Source: Sternotherus odoratus
Taxonomy: Eukaryota; Chordata; Testudines; Kinosternidae
NCBI GenBank assembly: GCA_032164245.1
Contig: JAVMKO010000006.1
Span: 9,377,001 to 9,441,000, forward strand
Direction: 5' to 3'
Length of the DNA: 64,000 nucleotides
Part shown: piece by piece, positions 24,339 to 37,000 of the stretch
How positions within the stretch are numbered: the first letter of the stretch is position 1
Layout: each line of letters begins with the position of its first letter
Translations under genes and position numbers: made by a program
Notes under the pieces: generated by a model
Seen by the model: the letters and a program-made list of their open reading frames with translations, nothing else
Databases searched by the model: none
Told to the model about the DNA's origin: nothing

Positions 24339-25076
24339 ATGGCCGAGGTACCGCCCGGGCCGAGCAGCCTCCTGGCCCCGCCGGGGGACGCCCTCTCCCC
24401 CTTCCCCGGAGGAGGGGGGGCCGCCGCCTGCCCCGGGGCCCTGGACGAGGAGGAGGAAGAGGAGGGCGGCAAGGGGGGGCCGCCGCAGCACCGCCTCCTC
24501 CACCACCACCACCCGCCGCATCACAACCACCAGCTCAACGGCCTCCTCAGCCCCGAGCTGCGGCACCTCCGGGCCTCCCTCAAGAGCAAGATCCTGAGCT
24601 CGGAGGGGGCCGAGGGGCCGGAGAACAAGCGAGCCGGCAAAACAATGGGCTCCGGACCGCCGGCCGTGGCCCCGTGCTCATCCCCCCTCCCCAACCACCT
24701 CCCGCAGCCCCAGGCGAGGACTGCGCCCCCGGCAGCCCCAGGGGACAGGAGCCAGCCTGCGGCCCGCAATGGACTGGCCGGGGGGCCTGGCCTGGAGGAG
24801 GAGGAGGAGGAGGACGAGCCGGAGCAGGGGGATGAAGGGGCGGCGGAGGAGGAGTCCCTGCTGCTGCTCTCCACATCCTTAGCAGCAGCCTGCAGTTTGA
24901 AAGGCTCGGGGACGGACTCTCCTCCCGGGGAGGACCGAACGATACGATACGTCCGGTATGAGTCCGAGCTGCAGATGCCCGATATCATGAGACTGATCAC
25001 CAAAGATCTGTCTGAACCCTACTCCATTTACACGTATAGGTATTTTATCCACAACTGGCCACAGCTTTGCTTTTTG
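24339..25076 (+). CDS. NAA30: NAA30 coding exon 1
   Basis: This exon encodes residues 1-246: the whole disordered N-terminal region and the first part of the GNAT fold, ending NWPQLCFL. The donor is ttg|gtaagt, and the exon ends in phase 0. The sequence is strongly GC-rich up to about 24900 and drops sharply where the conserved domain starts ([15 protein letters not shown]). The reading frame stays open past the donor into the intron, which does not reflect the spliced product. Confidence 0.95.
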
Positions 25077-28000
25077 GTAAGTGGCGGGGGAGGAGGGGAA
25101 GGCGTTGGGAAGGGACTGGGGTCGAGGGAGCAGGTTGGAAGGGGGTGGGATTTATGGGGAAGCTTGAACTGCCTGCTGATATTTTTTCATGGTCATGGGA
25201 TGGAGAGAGTTCTGGAAATACCCTGTCTTATTTACCGGTGATATCCCCTGTGCACCTGTGGTCAGCGATGTAGACAATACACAAAGTGTTCATAGTTACA
25301 CTCCTAAATGAATGATTCAAGTAGAGTAATGAAGGTTGCACGTGGGACTGAGACCAGCAATTCCTGAGTTCTAAGTCTGCCATTGACACTGATTTTCTTT
25401 GTGACCTCTTGCAGTTCATTTCTTCATTCTCTGCCTCAGTTTCCATTCTTGTCAAATTGAAATAACAGTACTTAATTAAAACAATGAGGAGTCCTTGTGG
25501 CACCTTTGAGACTAACCAATTTATTTGGGCATAAACCTCCCCCCCCCCCCCAAGTAAATGGGTTAGGTGCCACAAGGACTCATTGGTTTTGCTGATACTT
25601 ACTAACACGGCTACCACTCTGAAACCTGTCAGTACTTAACTAGCAAGTCTTGTGAGTTAATTTGATAACTTTTTTCAAGGTGCTATGCAAAACAGTCCAA
25701 AGTAATTCACTTAAAGGATATGGTCTGTTTTAAGTTGTAAATGTATGAGATGGACAGATCTCATGGAATTGAAGCGCTTGCAAACATCAACATTTTTATC
25801 TGCAAAACTAGTCGAAAGTGAAACACGAAATACAATTGTATCTTCTAGTGCAAAAGTCACAGTACATGTAAAAACATACTAATTGTCATTTTGTCCAAAT
25901 ACTGTACTAACATATCCAATCTTGTTTCCTGCCTGCTATATTAGACTAATAGTCTATTAGTCTGCCTTTGTCAGTGGCTTGAACTTCTTTATCTTAAAGA
26001 AAACATGGTTATTAAGTTCTAAAACCTTTTTAATAATGAAAAGTTTAGTGTTGTATTCTAATCATATTGGTGTGAGCACAATATGTAAGTTGTCTAGAGC
26101 AGTGGTCTTCAAAGTGAGGTGCGCGAGACCACCCCTGGGGGGTGCGCCGCCGCCAATCCCACCCGGGAGACCGCCGAACTCTGCGGTATTTGTGTCCCGC
26201 CGAAATGCCACTGACCGTGGAAGCTTTGCAGTCGGCAGCATTTCGGTGGATACACCCCGGGCCGCGAGAGGCATCGTGGAAGAGGAAAGGGGCCACAGTA
26301 ATAAATTTTTGAGAGACGCTGGTCTAGAGAAACATTTGTGCCTCAGTTCTGCAGACGTTTCTGCACGTTTGACCTCATGCAGGTGAATACTTATGTTTAA
26401 ACCAAAGTATGTGTGTAAGCCTATGGCCATGATCCTGTAAACATTGTACTTGATAATAGGTAGTTTTCATTTACCCAAGGAAAGCCAACATTTGTATGAA
26501 TACATTTTTATAAAGGTTGTTATAGTGAAATTAAGTTGAATACAAAGGAAAAGAAGGAAAAACATTTTATGCATCTTTTGGGAACAGTTTAAAGACTAGC
26601 TATTGCACTACAGACAGGGTATAACTAATTTTGTGGAGACAAAAGTTATTTCTGATAAGTTATTAAACTCTTCTCCTTTATGTACAATACTATGCGTTAA
26701 TCACACGTGGCTAGCAAATATTCACTCAGGAATAATTATAATTACATGGGACTAAGATGTAACAATACCTTTACTGTGGATTACAGTTGCTTGTATTTTC
26801 AGAGTTAACCTTGGACACAAATCAATGGTCTGTACTAGGGTTTCCATAACTGGGGGTCTTATGACCCCTACAGCGGGATACAGTGGGGTTATGGGAAGTT
26901 GTTAAAAAAATGGATATACAACAGGCACCTTATAATGGTGTATCCTATTTGGACCACCATGTTGTTGAATATAAGAACCTCAATTAATGATTCAATGCAG
27001 AGTACTGCAGGATGTGTGTGTGTACAGCAGTCTGCTAAAATAATATGAAGCCTGTACTTGGGTGTGTCTAGATTTACCTTGTACAAAACATGTCCTATTA
27101 AAAACACTTGTGTGACATGAAACTCAAGTACCCATATGTGCACATGGCACTGAATTGGGACACTGGATGTGTCAGCAGAAATCAGGCACTGTTGAGCATT
27201 GCATGATTGTATAGGATATGTCGTTTAGTCTGTGGAGCTCAGTTCTTGCCAAGGAGTGATTTAGGAAGACTGTTTCTTGAAAAGGACAGTGACCAGTCAT
27301 TCAGTGACATTCTCAAAGGAAATATGGGAATGTGACACATGGGACATGGTTTTACATCATTGGATTCAAAACCAACATTTAGAGTGCTCTGAAGTGCTGG
27401 CTGTGGAGCTATAAAGCCTTTAAAGTGATTGCAACATCAAAGGGGAAAGATGAAACCTCAGGATTATCTTTAAGGGTCTGTTTTGAGAAAACTTGGAAGC
27501 CTTAAAAAACCAACAAGACTTGAGTACTCAAAGTGGCAATGTTGATACCGATATCCTTCAGATTTGGTATCTCTGAATCACAACAGTGTAAAGCACATAC
27601 AGTTGTGGAAAACCTTATACTTGTGGCTTCAAATGTTAGTCTAATGCAGCTAACAAATGGAAAACAGTGCCTTTATGAAATAAGTTTGTTTTATGTTGTG
27701 TTAATAACATGGATGAGGATGTTCAAGAGCAACTGCTTTCAAAACTTGGGAAAAGAGACTTTTTTTAAGCCTTTCAATGTGATGACAATTGATGCCTCTG
27801 CAACACAGATTTTAGCGTTTGTGAGGTTTGTTTTTAAAGGGTCTGTTGAAGACTTACTTCTTTGTAAAGCTGAGCCATGTCCACACAACAGACAAATGCA
27901 CATTTGTGGGGAGCATTCTATTGTAATTTGCATGAGCAGTGTCAAGATAACAGGAAAGAATAGAGACCTACCTGGTCCTACAGAACCAAAACATCACATG

Positions 28001-31000
28001 GAATGCTTCATGGCTTCGTTGTTTTTCCTACACAGCAAGAACTTGGCAGTTAAGAAAACTCCTCAAAGATTGCACCACTCCTTTAAGAAATTTATAGAGA
28101 AGTGAACTTCTCAAAAGTTGTCCAGTGAATGAATACCCTGACTGCTTATATTGCTCTGATGGGTTCCCTTCACCAGCAACTTCTTTCATGCTGAAGGGAG
28201 GTGGCTTTCACAAGATAAATGCTAAGTCCACTCTCAGTTAAGACCAAGATGGCATGTTTTCCTGAATCATCCCTTGCTGAAATCTTCAACATGTTGGGCA
28301 ACATACTTATCCTAACTAGCTGACGTCTTCGGGCACCTAAATGAGCAGAACTTTCTCTTTGGGAGTGGACTAGGAATGCTGCACAAATGGTTGCTAAAGT
28401 AGAACACTTGAAAATTGCCCTTCATAAGTGCAGAGAGGAAACTTTTGAGTTGCTTGCTCATATTTCAAATTTATAGGGCATTGGTTTCTTACAGCTTCAA
28501 TCAGGAACTTAAACATTAAAAACAGAGGGAACTTAAAACTAAGCTGGGAATACAGTCCTGTAACTGGTTTTGGTGGGAGTAGCGGGGAAGTTGGATCACC
28601 AGCTCTTTCATCCAGCATGCTATTGGTTTGGCTGCATTGACCAGGCTAGGGCAAGTCATATAAGAATGGCCACACTGGGTCAAACCAAAGGTCCATCTAG
28701 CTCAGTATCTGGTCTTCCTACAGTGGCCAGTAACAGGTGCTTCAGAGGGAATGAACAGAATAGGTAATTACCAAGGGATCCATCCCCTGTTGCCCATTCC
28801 CAGCTTCTGGCAAACAGAGGGATGGATCATCCCTTCCCATCCTGGCTAATAGCCATTAATGGCCCTATCCTCCATGAACTTATCTAGTTCTTTTTGAACC
28901 CTGTTATATTCTTGGCCTTCACAACATTCTCTGACAAAGAGTTCCACAGGTCGGCTTGTCATAGGAAAAGCCTGTCAAACTGACAGGCTTCGCCTATGAC
29001 AAGACCCAATAACTGACTTTAGTTAGGAACTCAGATTTGTGGCCATCTCTGATAAAGTAGGCATCCATCTTAAGTTGCAGATGCCTCTAAAGTGTAATTT
29101 TTATTTATTTTTTCATCTCTGAGAGTCCGGTTTCTCTTCAGTGGTCACAATTAAAAATGAAGTATGACAATCATTTGTCAATCAAAAATGACGTAAGACC
29201 ACATGTTTTTCCCCAGTTCAGCCTTGTGTGAAACCTCATTAATTAGAACAGGTTCATACATCATATAAAATTGTGAGCCTATTTTAAAAAAACTGTAGTT
29301 TCTTTTTAACTTTGGCATGGTTAAAGTTACAAAACCTCTCCCTCTATGGCTGCCATTAGAGGGCTTAGAAAAGGTGTTCATTTTAGTTTAGAAAGGTCAA
29401 GTAAAGAAAAATTCGTATCTGTTCCAAAGATTTGGTAAAATTGGACGTGTTGCTTAATATACAGAAATAGATTTCTTTCTGATTATTGATACTTTTTGCC
29501 AATCCCCTCCGCCCCCAACCCTCAAAAAAAATCAGCTATAGATCCTACTAAAGTTCTATACTTCTATGAGGTCTTAACTTCATGTGATTAGCGGTAGTAG
29601 GAGTCTGTTTAAGCTGAATTCTGCAAGTTCAAAAAGTAATTTTTTTTTATTTCCAGTAAAGAGTGTTAGGATATAAATCCCTAATGATTGAGAATTTTAT
29701 GATTACTATTAATATTTTCCTCTTCTTTGTCCTATTCCATTCAAAGATCTCAAAATGTTTTGCATTAACATAAGACCTCATAAGACCCCTTTGAGAAAAG
29801 TATTCCCTACTTTTCAGTGGGGAAAAAAGAAGGCCAGGAAATTGCCCAAACCTTCATAGCAAGGTCACTGCAGAGCCAGGAATAGATCCTAGAACACCTG
29901 ACTCCGTCTTGCAGGCTACCACAACTATTTCTTTTTTGTATTTCAACTTAATTAAGAACACACAAGTTCCTCTCAGAGCTTGTTACTTTTTTAACTGAAG
30001 TACTTTTTCTGTTGCTTCTGACTTTAAGGTTCTTGTATGGTCCCCAGGCTTGTATCTGAACACCTCTCAGTCTTTAATGTGTTTGTCCTTGCAATGCCCC
30101 TGTGAGGTAGGGAAGTGCTGTTATCTATATTTTACAGATGGAGGAACTGAGGCACAGAGAGGCTAAGTGATTTGCCCAAGGGCAGACGAGTCAGTGGCAG
30201 AACTCCCAAGTCCCCAGCTAGTGCCCTAACCACTGGACCATCCTTCCTCTGTTTGCACAGTTGGTGATATGATAGCAAAACCTGAGACATGTGGCTCTGA
30301 AAGGCACTTCTAGCCTTTGGTTTCAAGACTTGGGTTTTGTTTTTAGTTAATGCTCCAATCCGTGTAGAAACTTCTGAAGCAAACTGTAGACTATTTATTT
30401 AATCTCATCCATATATTACAAGAGTTATTACTAATCTCTTTAGTTAAATATTTTAATTTTTCTTGCTTAAAAAGGGTAACATGATTAAATTGAATTTATG
30501 CAAGTTAACACTCTTTGAGATTTAGACCAATGTAGGTCTGAAATAATTTCACAGTACAAACATCTTGAGTACTGGAAATATTTAATACTTGGTTGTGGAA
30601 TTGATATCTTGGGGCCAAAATCTGCTGTTAACAACTTACATGTGATTTCACTGGGAAATGTATTTGAAAGCAAAATTTGGCTCTTAATCATTTGCTCTGA
30701 AATGATCCTGTGTGGAAATTTCACTTTTGCTTCAGTCTGTTTTTATTTAGGCTGTTTCCACTTTCCCCTTCAGAATGCCAGAGAATTAACTATTTATTTT
30801 ACATGCTAGAGTAGGTTTTTCACCTTTCAGTGAAAGGGAAAAGGGAAATAAGGGCAGGATCCTGCAATCTTATGGAAGGAGAATGCTACTGAAGTCACTG
30901 GGAACCTTGTCTAATAACGTCAGGAAAAGATCTTCTGAAAAACATGTATAATACCACTTCGTTATTTATCACTATTTTCGGAGAGTAACCACAAAAATCA

Positions 31001-34000
31001 ATGAATCTGCAGTTTTGTGTCACTGAATTGCTAGATCAGTAGTGCAGTTTTATTTTTAAATGAAAATGAACACTATTTGTAGCCAATGGAATGTTGGTAT
31101 ATACATTTATTATTTCCTGTTTATCTTGAATTTCACTTCTCTCAACATGTATCAAGTACGTTATCTATAAAGTTTTCTGTATGATTCTAAATGAATGGTA
31201 ATTTGCACCATTATGTTCTTTTAAAGGCAAGAGGAGTGTTTTTGTTTTAAATAAAAGTGTGGGATCGCATCAGGTACTATGCATAATTGTAGCAGCACTA
31301 TTTAAGAGTCTGTCAGGTCTTCCAATGTACAGTTTTATTTGGCACTTCACCAACCAGAAAGCTCTATAAGCCGGCATTTCTGATTTTCATTGAAATTCCA
31401 GTTTATAAACCAGATGGCATGGGTTTGGCAGGGGTGTGAAGCACAGGCTCTGGGAGGGAGTTTGGGTGCGGGAGGGGTATCGGGGCAGCAGGTTGGGGTG
31501 CGGGAGGGGATGTGGGGTGCCAGATCTGGGGGGCGTTCCCCACAAGCAGCAACCTGTCCCGGCTGCTCCTAAGTGGAGCACGCCAGGCAGCTCTGTGTGC
31601 TGCCTCCTCCCACAGGCGCCGCCCCTGTAGGTCCCACTGACCGCAGTTCCCAGCCAATGGGAGCTGCAGAGATAGCGCTCGGGGCCGGGTGGGGGCAGCG
31701 GGTGGAGCCGCCTTCTGTGCCTCGACCTAGGAACAGCCGGGACAGGTTGCTGCTTGTGGGGAGCCGCCCAAGGTGAACCCGACCCAGCCCACTGCTCCCG
31801 AGTCCCTTCCCATGCCCAAACTCCCTCTGAGCCTGCGCTCTCGCAAATCAGTCCATCATCCCCGCCTGCATTCAAACTCCCTTCCTCTTAGTTACCTGTC
31901 ATTTTTCACGTACCGACACCCCCCATTTCCCCAACATGCTGAATAAAACTGCTTTTACTGTAATGCCTTATGTTTCTCAGGGCCTGAGCTGAGATATACA
32001 AAACTTGCCTTGGGTTGAAACTTGGCATACTAGGTCTTAGTGTTGATGAGGTGTTTTGTTTTTTTTCTTTTAAAGAAATGTAAAGAAATCAACTTGATTT
32101 GCCCTTTTAAAGGAAATGTGACGCAAAAACAACTTGTAGTGTGTGTTATATGAAATGCAAAGTTTAAAAAAAAATGTGTAGGGTGTGTTGTATTTCCCCC
32201 CTCTTTTCCCCTCCCCCTCTGTTTTTTAAACAAATCTTTTTAAAGTCACAAAGAGTTCCGTGGCACCTTAAAGACTAACAAAAGTATGGAAGCATAAACT
32301 TTTGTAGGCTAATGCCCACTTTGTCGGATACCCTAAGTGGGTATTAACCCACAAAAGTTTATGCTTCAATATTTTTGTTAGTCTTTAAGGTGCCACAGGA
32401 CTCTTAGTCTAGATCTGCAGAAGTGACAAACACGGCTACCTCTCTGATTCTTTTTGGAGTCATTTGTCTAAATTGTGGACAAGTTCTTTTGGGTACATTG
32501 AGAAAAAAAATGTTCTTGCTAAGTTTAATATTGAAACTTCTCTCAGTGCTTGATGCAGTTTGGGCGCAAAAGTCTGCACTCTTACAGTCAAGGGGATAAA
32601 ATCTCCCCTCCCTTCCCCCCCGGCACGGAGCTACTCTGCAACCACTGCTAATTTTTCAGTTGTTGCACCTCCCCTTCAGTGGGGGCTCTTGGCAAATGGA
32701 TTTGTGTACACCCAATAATAATCCACCACTCAGAAGCAGGACCATTAAAAGGACTAAAGGAAAATATTTTTTCCTGAAGGAAAACTTTGGTCCTCATCCT
32801 GCAACAGGAGTCTCTTGGATGGATTGTTGTACTTCTACACAGCCGTTTTGAGTAGTTCTGTGGCTCCAAGAGCAAGGTTGAGACCTAAAAATGCATTTTT
32901 TATGTATAAGGGGAGAAAAGACCTTTTCTGCCTAGACACTATCCTACTGTATTTGTGACATCAGTCCCATCCTTGCTGCAGGCTGTATTGTCATAAATAA
33001 AGGATTGTGATTTCTCCCCCTCTGCCTAATTCTTCAGTGAACATGTTATTGTTTTGTTTTGTTTCTTCTCTGGCCCAATATATTTCATGTTACTGCTGTG
33101 TGAATGCAGTTACCAATCATAACCACTCTTTTTGTTTAATATACATTTAACATTTCATATGAAGTATTTCAGAGTGACTAAGTCATCATGACTATGCCTC
33201 TCTGGCAAGTGTCACTGGGACTAACTGGAAATGAGGAATTCTTAAGTAAATGGGAACTTTGAATTAAAGATACTTGAAATGCATGAAATTACTGGTAAAA
33301 AATATTTTTGTCTGAATGGGGTCTCTTCCTTGTTACTGGAATGAAAAGTGATACTTGTTAAAGATCAAACGTAAGGGTTTCATAAAACTATCATGTTCTT
33401 GGGGTTAAAAATTGCTAACAAACTTAAAACAAGTATCTTTCATAGCTTTTGTAAAAAAAAATGGAAATTGCATGCAAAAATTCAGTTTGTAGTTTATATG
33501 CTTAGTCTTGACAGAATTCAGTTGGATTTTTTTATAATTTTGGTGGATAATATCAGTGTTTATTTTTAAACTTTTTCTATTATCTACTTAAATTTTCACA
33601 GATGCCTGGAATTATGGGGCAGGGAATGTCAGACAATTATTAAATGACAGACCTTGAGACTATTGAAACAGACTGTCAACATAAGGTGTCAAAATATATG
33701 ACGGAACTATCTGTAAATCAAAGTTCTCAAGCAGCGTGGGGTTTTTTGTTTTGTTTTTTTTGCTTTGCCTATCTGTACATTTAGATTGTTATTGATGGAA
33801 ATACTTTTGTCAGCTTCCATGTATACAGTGAAATTGTTGATAAAAATCTAATCCTTCTAAGCCTATTTATACTCTCACCTTTATTCAGGCTGCCATGACT
33901 TTATTTTTAAATGTGAGTAAATAAGGATAGATTGAAGGACCTATTTCTAGAGTCTTCTCTTGTATACAAATTCTGTTCACTGGAACTGGAGTTCTGTGTG

Positions 34001-37000
34001 GAATGACTGTAAACTCTTGATTCTTATGTCACTTTGAGAAACGCTATAAAGAGTGGTGTTCATAACATTTCCCATCTGTACTTTGGATATATGTTTGGAT
34101 ATATAGTTTTACAGTGCAAGCTATTACCGTATTTGTTACTTTTGTGTACTTAAGATTGTAATTTAAAAGGCAAACAAATTCACTTTTTTGTTGTTGCCAT
34201 TCATTGTATATCACATATTTAGAATGTACATAGATATTTGTTTGTCTTTAAGGCCATGGTAGGTGAGGAGTGTGTAGGTGCCATCGTCTGCAAGTTGGAT
34301 ATGCACAAAAAGATGTTCCGCAGAGGTTATATAGCCATGTTAGCAGTGGATTCCAAATACAGAAGAAAAGGCATTGGTAAGAATAGCCTCTCCATGTTCT
34401 TATTCAAACTCTAATAACCCTGTTGGAATGGTTGTAACTTTTGGAATAGAAGATTGCCACAAAAAACAGGCTTCTGCAGAGGTAAAAGATTGTTTTCCTA
34501 GAAAGGTTTTATTTCTTTTATTCAGAATAATCTCAAGTAGTTTGGAGACTGTCTACACTGACTGTTGTGTCACACATTGTATTTTGCAACTTTGCAGTTG
34601 CAATAACTAATTCTAGTTCTTTTCCAATGAAAAATGAAGAGCAATTTTATTTCATTTTTTACCTGAACCTTTTTTTACTATGAAACTTGGTTAGTAAAAG
34701 TAAACTTGTGTTTACCCAAGAAAAGTCCTGTTTTCTGGTAGTAGCAGTCTCCCCAAAACCAAGTCTGAACAAGCAACTCTTACTTGCCGCCTTCCTAGAG
34801 AGTTCTTGATGTGCACTTAAATTCCTGGGTGTATTGAATAATTGGCATACTCTGCCACCTCAGTTTCTCTTGTAAAATGTCAGTGCCAAAGAGCAAAATA
34901 AATGGATAACCTGTGTACCCATGCACATAAACCATTCCCAACTTCCTACTCGCTATCCTGGTGAGCTGCTTTAGTAAATTCTTCCTCTGGCATCTCTTGA
35001 TCAAATGTGCCACATACTGCCCTTTGGGGAGCCATGCATATAGCTCATTACAGCATGCATACTTTAAAAAATCTTTTTCTTATGAGGCATCCAAATTATA
35101 TTTTGTTGGACAGCTTCCTTAATGTCCATGCCAGGAATTTCTTCCTTATTATCTTCACTTGCCAAATCAATGTTGAACTACTTTTTTAAATAGGCCGTGC
35201 TGAAATGTTGTCCTCTATTTTGCAGTACTCTTGAAACTTAAAATGTATATGTCAGCATTTCAGGACAAGGATTGCTACTAATTTGTTATGGAGCAACCCC
35301 TTGCTTCTTTTATGTCTAAACTCTGTTTTGGTTATGGAGGACAGAGCGTGACTTGCAACAGAAAAATATGGGACAGTATTGTACAAAATTTCTGTTGTGC
35401 TTCTCTGACTCCTTTCTCTTCCTGCAGCTCCTCCAAATATGACACAACATCAAAGCAGCTTTCACTCCAAGTTTCACCCTCAGTGCACAAACTATCTTGA
35501 ATGTAGTCTTGGTTTTTATAAAAGCAAAATTTTGGCAATGTCTAACCTATTGTAAATAAGATGAGGAAGACTTTGTAGCACCTTGGAGACTAACCGGTTT
35601 ATTTCGGCATAAGCTTTCGTGGGCTATAGCTCACTTCATCAGATAAAGTGGGCTATAGCCCATGAAAGCTCATGCCGAAATAAACTGGTTAGTCTCTAAG
35701 GTGCTACGAAGTCTTCCTCGTCTTATTTACGGATACAGACTAACACGACTGCTAATCTTTAACCTATTGTAGTCTTCCAAGTTTGGGGCTAATAATGACT
35801 GCCCTAATATAGTCACAGAATTACATAGGGGAAAGGATACAGAGAAATCTCTCTCCCTCCTTTCCCTCGAGCACTGTCATGCAAGAGGCAGGCTTAATTT
35901 AGCTGCACAAGGGGATGCCAACTAGTGTTACATTTATGTCCACAAAGTGTGCAGTCTCTGCATGACTTCTCCGCCCCTCCTGTATCCTGTTCAAGCAACA
36001 TCAGGGTAGCACTGGCTTCACTTATTTTTAAAGTGAAGCAGATCCAAAGTACCTTCCCTCAGTACCTCTCAAGATAGTTTTTCTTCACACAAAGAGCACC
36101 ACCACTCACGAGATGTACCTTTCTCTGTCCCCAGCAAGTAGCAAACTTTGTAAGGGGTGGAATTTCATACTCTGTCTATTTAGTTGGTATTTGAAATATA
36201 CAATCTATAGATTGTTTCAGGGTGTGTTATTTTTAAAGAGCAATCATTTTGCAAGAAAATGTTCCTCAAATATGCTCACAGGGGGGATTCCAATCATAAT
36301 TTCAACAAAAGAGATTCAAACAAGTCTTGAAATTTATCTTTATTATGTAAAATATTAGGATATTTTTAAATATGAGAAGGCTGTTTAAAACAACATCCTG
36401 ACAAAGAAAATAACCAGATTCCAAGGAGAAGCTTGTATATGTTCTAGAATACCTGTAGACCTATTATATTATCATGGGCACCATGCAGAAGTCTTTGCAA
36501 ATACAGAATAGTTAGTATATGTTTAAAGGCAATTTTAAGGCCAAAATCTTGAAAGCAGATAGTGAATCTGCAGTCTAGTTTTGGGTATTGTGATTATTAT
36601 ATACCACTGTGCTATGAAATGGAATATGTGGATGTAATTAATATATATATCTTATAAAACTAGTCATCTGTAAACTGTGATTCTCTGAATTTAGATCTCT
36701 CTCAAAAAATCTATGCCTGTATTTCACCTTAATGCTGTTAAAATCTATTTTCCAGGTACAAATTTGGTTAAGAAAGCTATTTATGCCATGGTTGAAGGAG
36801 ATTGTGATGAGGTAAGTTTTTTTTATAGGGGCTCAAAAATTTTGAGGGAGTACTCTCTGCTGTGTTTGTGTTCTTCTCCATGCCCATGGATTTATTTTAT
36901 AGACATTCTTTTAAACACTTGATTTTCTTCTAAGCAACTCTTCCATTGATTGTAATTGGGATACCTTCAAAAAGGCAAACTGAGAATTATTTTTCAAACT

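Larger units (their letters stand above)
23660..25140 (+). promoter_or_regulatory. CpG island, promoter and 5' leader of NAA30
   Basis: This block is GC- and CpG-rich in contrast to the AT-rich flanks and covers the start codon, as expected for a housekeeping promoter. No TATA box is apparent. A perfect CRE palindrome lies at 23903-23910 and a GC box (GGGGCGGGG) at about 24150-24158. The transcription start cannot be placed from sequence alone. The first part overlaps an inverted minisatellite. Confidence 0.8.
25077..34252 (+). other. NAA30 intron 1
   Basis: This 9.2-kb intron is bounded by gtaagt and ag. It contains palindromic repeat copies (25485-25625 and 32244-32455), a short hAT (26100-26321), a decayed hAT transposase (27440-28500), an antisense LINE 3' end (28660-28954), a 49-bp hairpin (28955-29003), two MIR fragments and a GC-rich repeat (31366-31880). 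The stretches 26322-27440, 29004-29740, 30250-31360 and 32460-34250 show nothing I recognise. Confidence 0.85.

Noticed and set aside
24236..24835. 199-codon open frame overlapping NAA30 exon 1 in another frame
   Set aside because: It begins at a GTG, is almost entirely Pro/Gly/Arg/Ala from GC-rich DNA, and is a by-product of the real exon's composition.
24521..25003. 160-codon open frame antisense to NAA30 exon 1
   Set aside because: It is a Ser/Gly-rich mirror of the acidic tract of the sense protein. No family features.
25077..25241. Extension of the NAA30 frame past exon 1 (intron read-through)
   Set aside because: A strong gtaagt donor in phase 0 joins exon 2 and restores the known protein; the extension is unlike any NAA30 sequence.
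31387..31875. 162-codon antisense open frame
   Set aside because: Contained in a GC-rich interspersed repeat; composition explains it.
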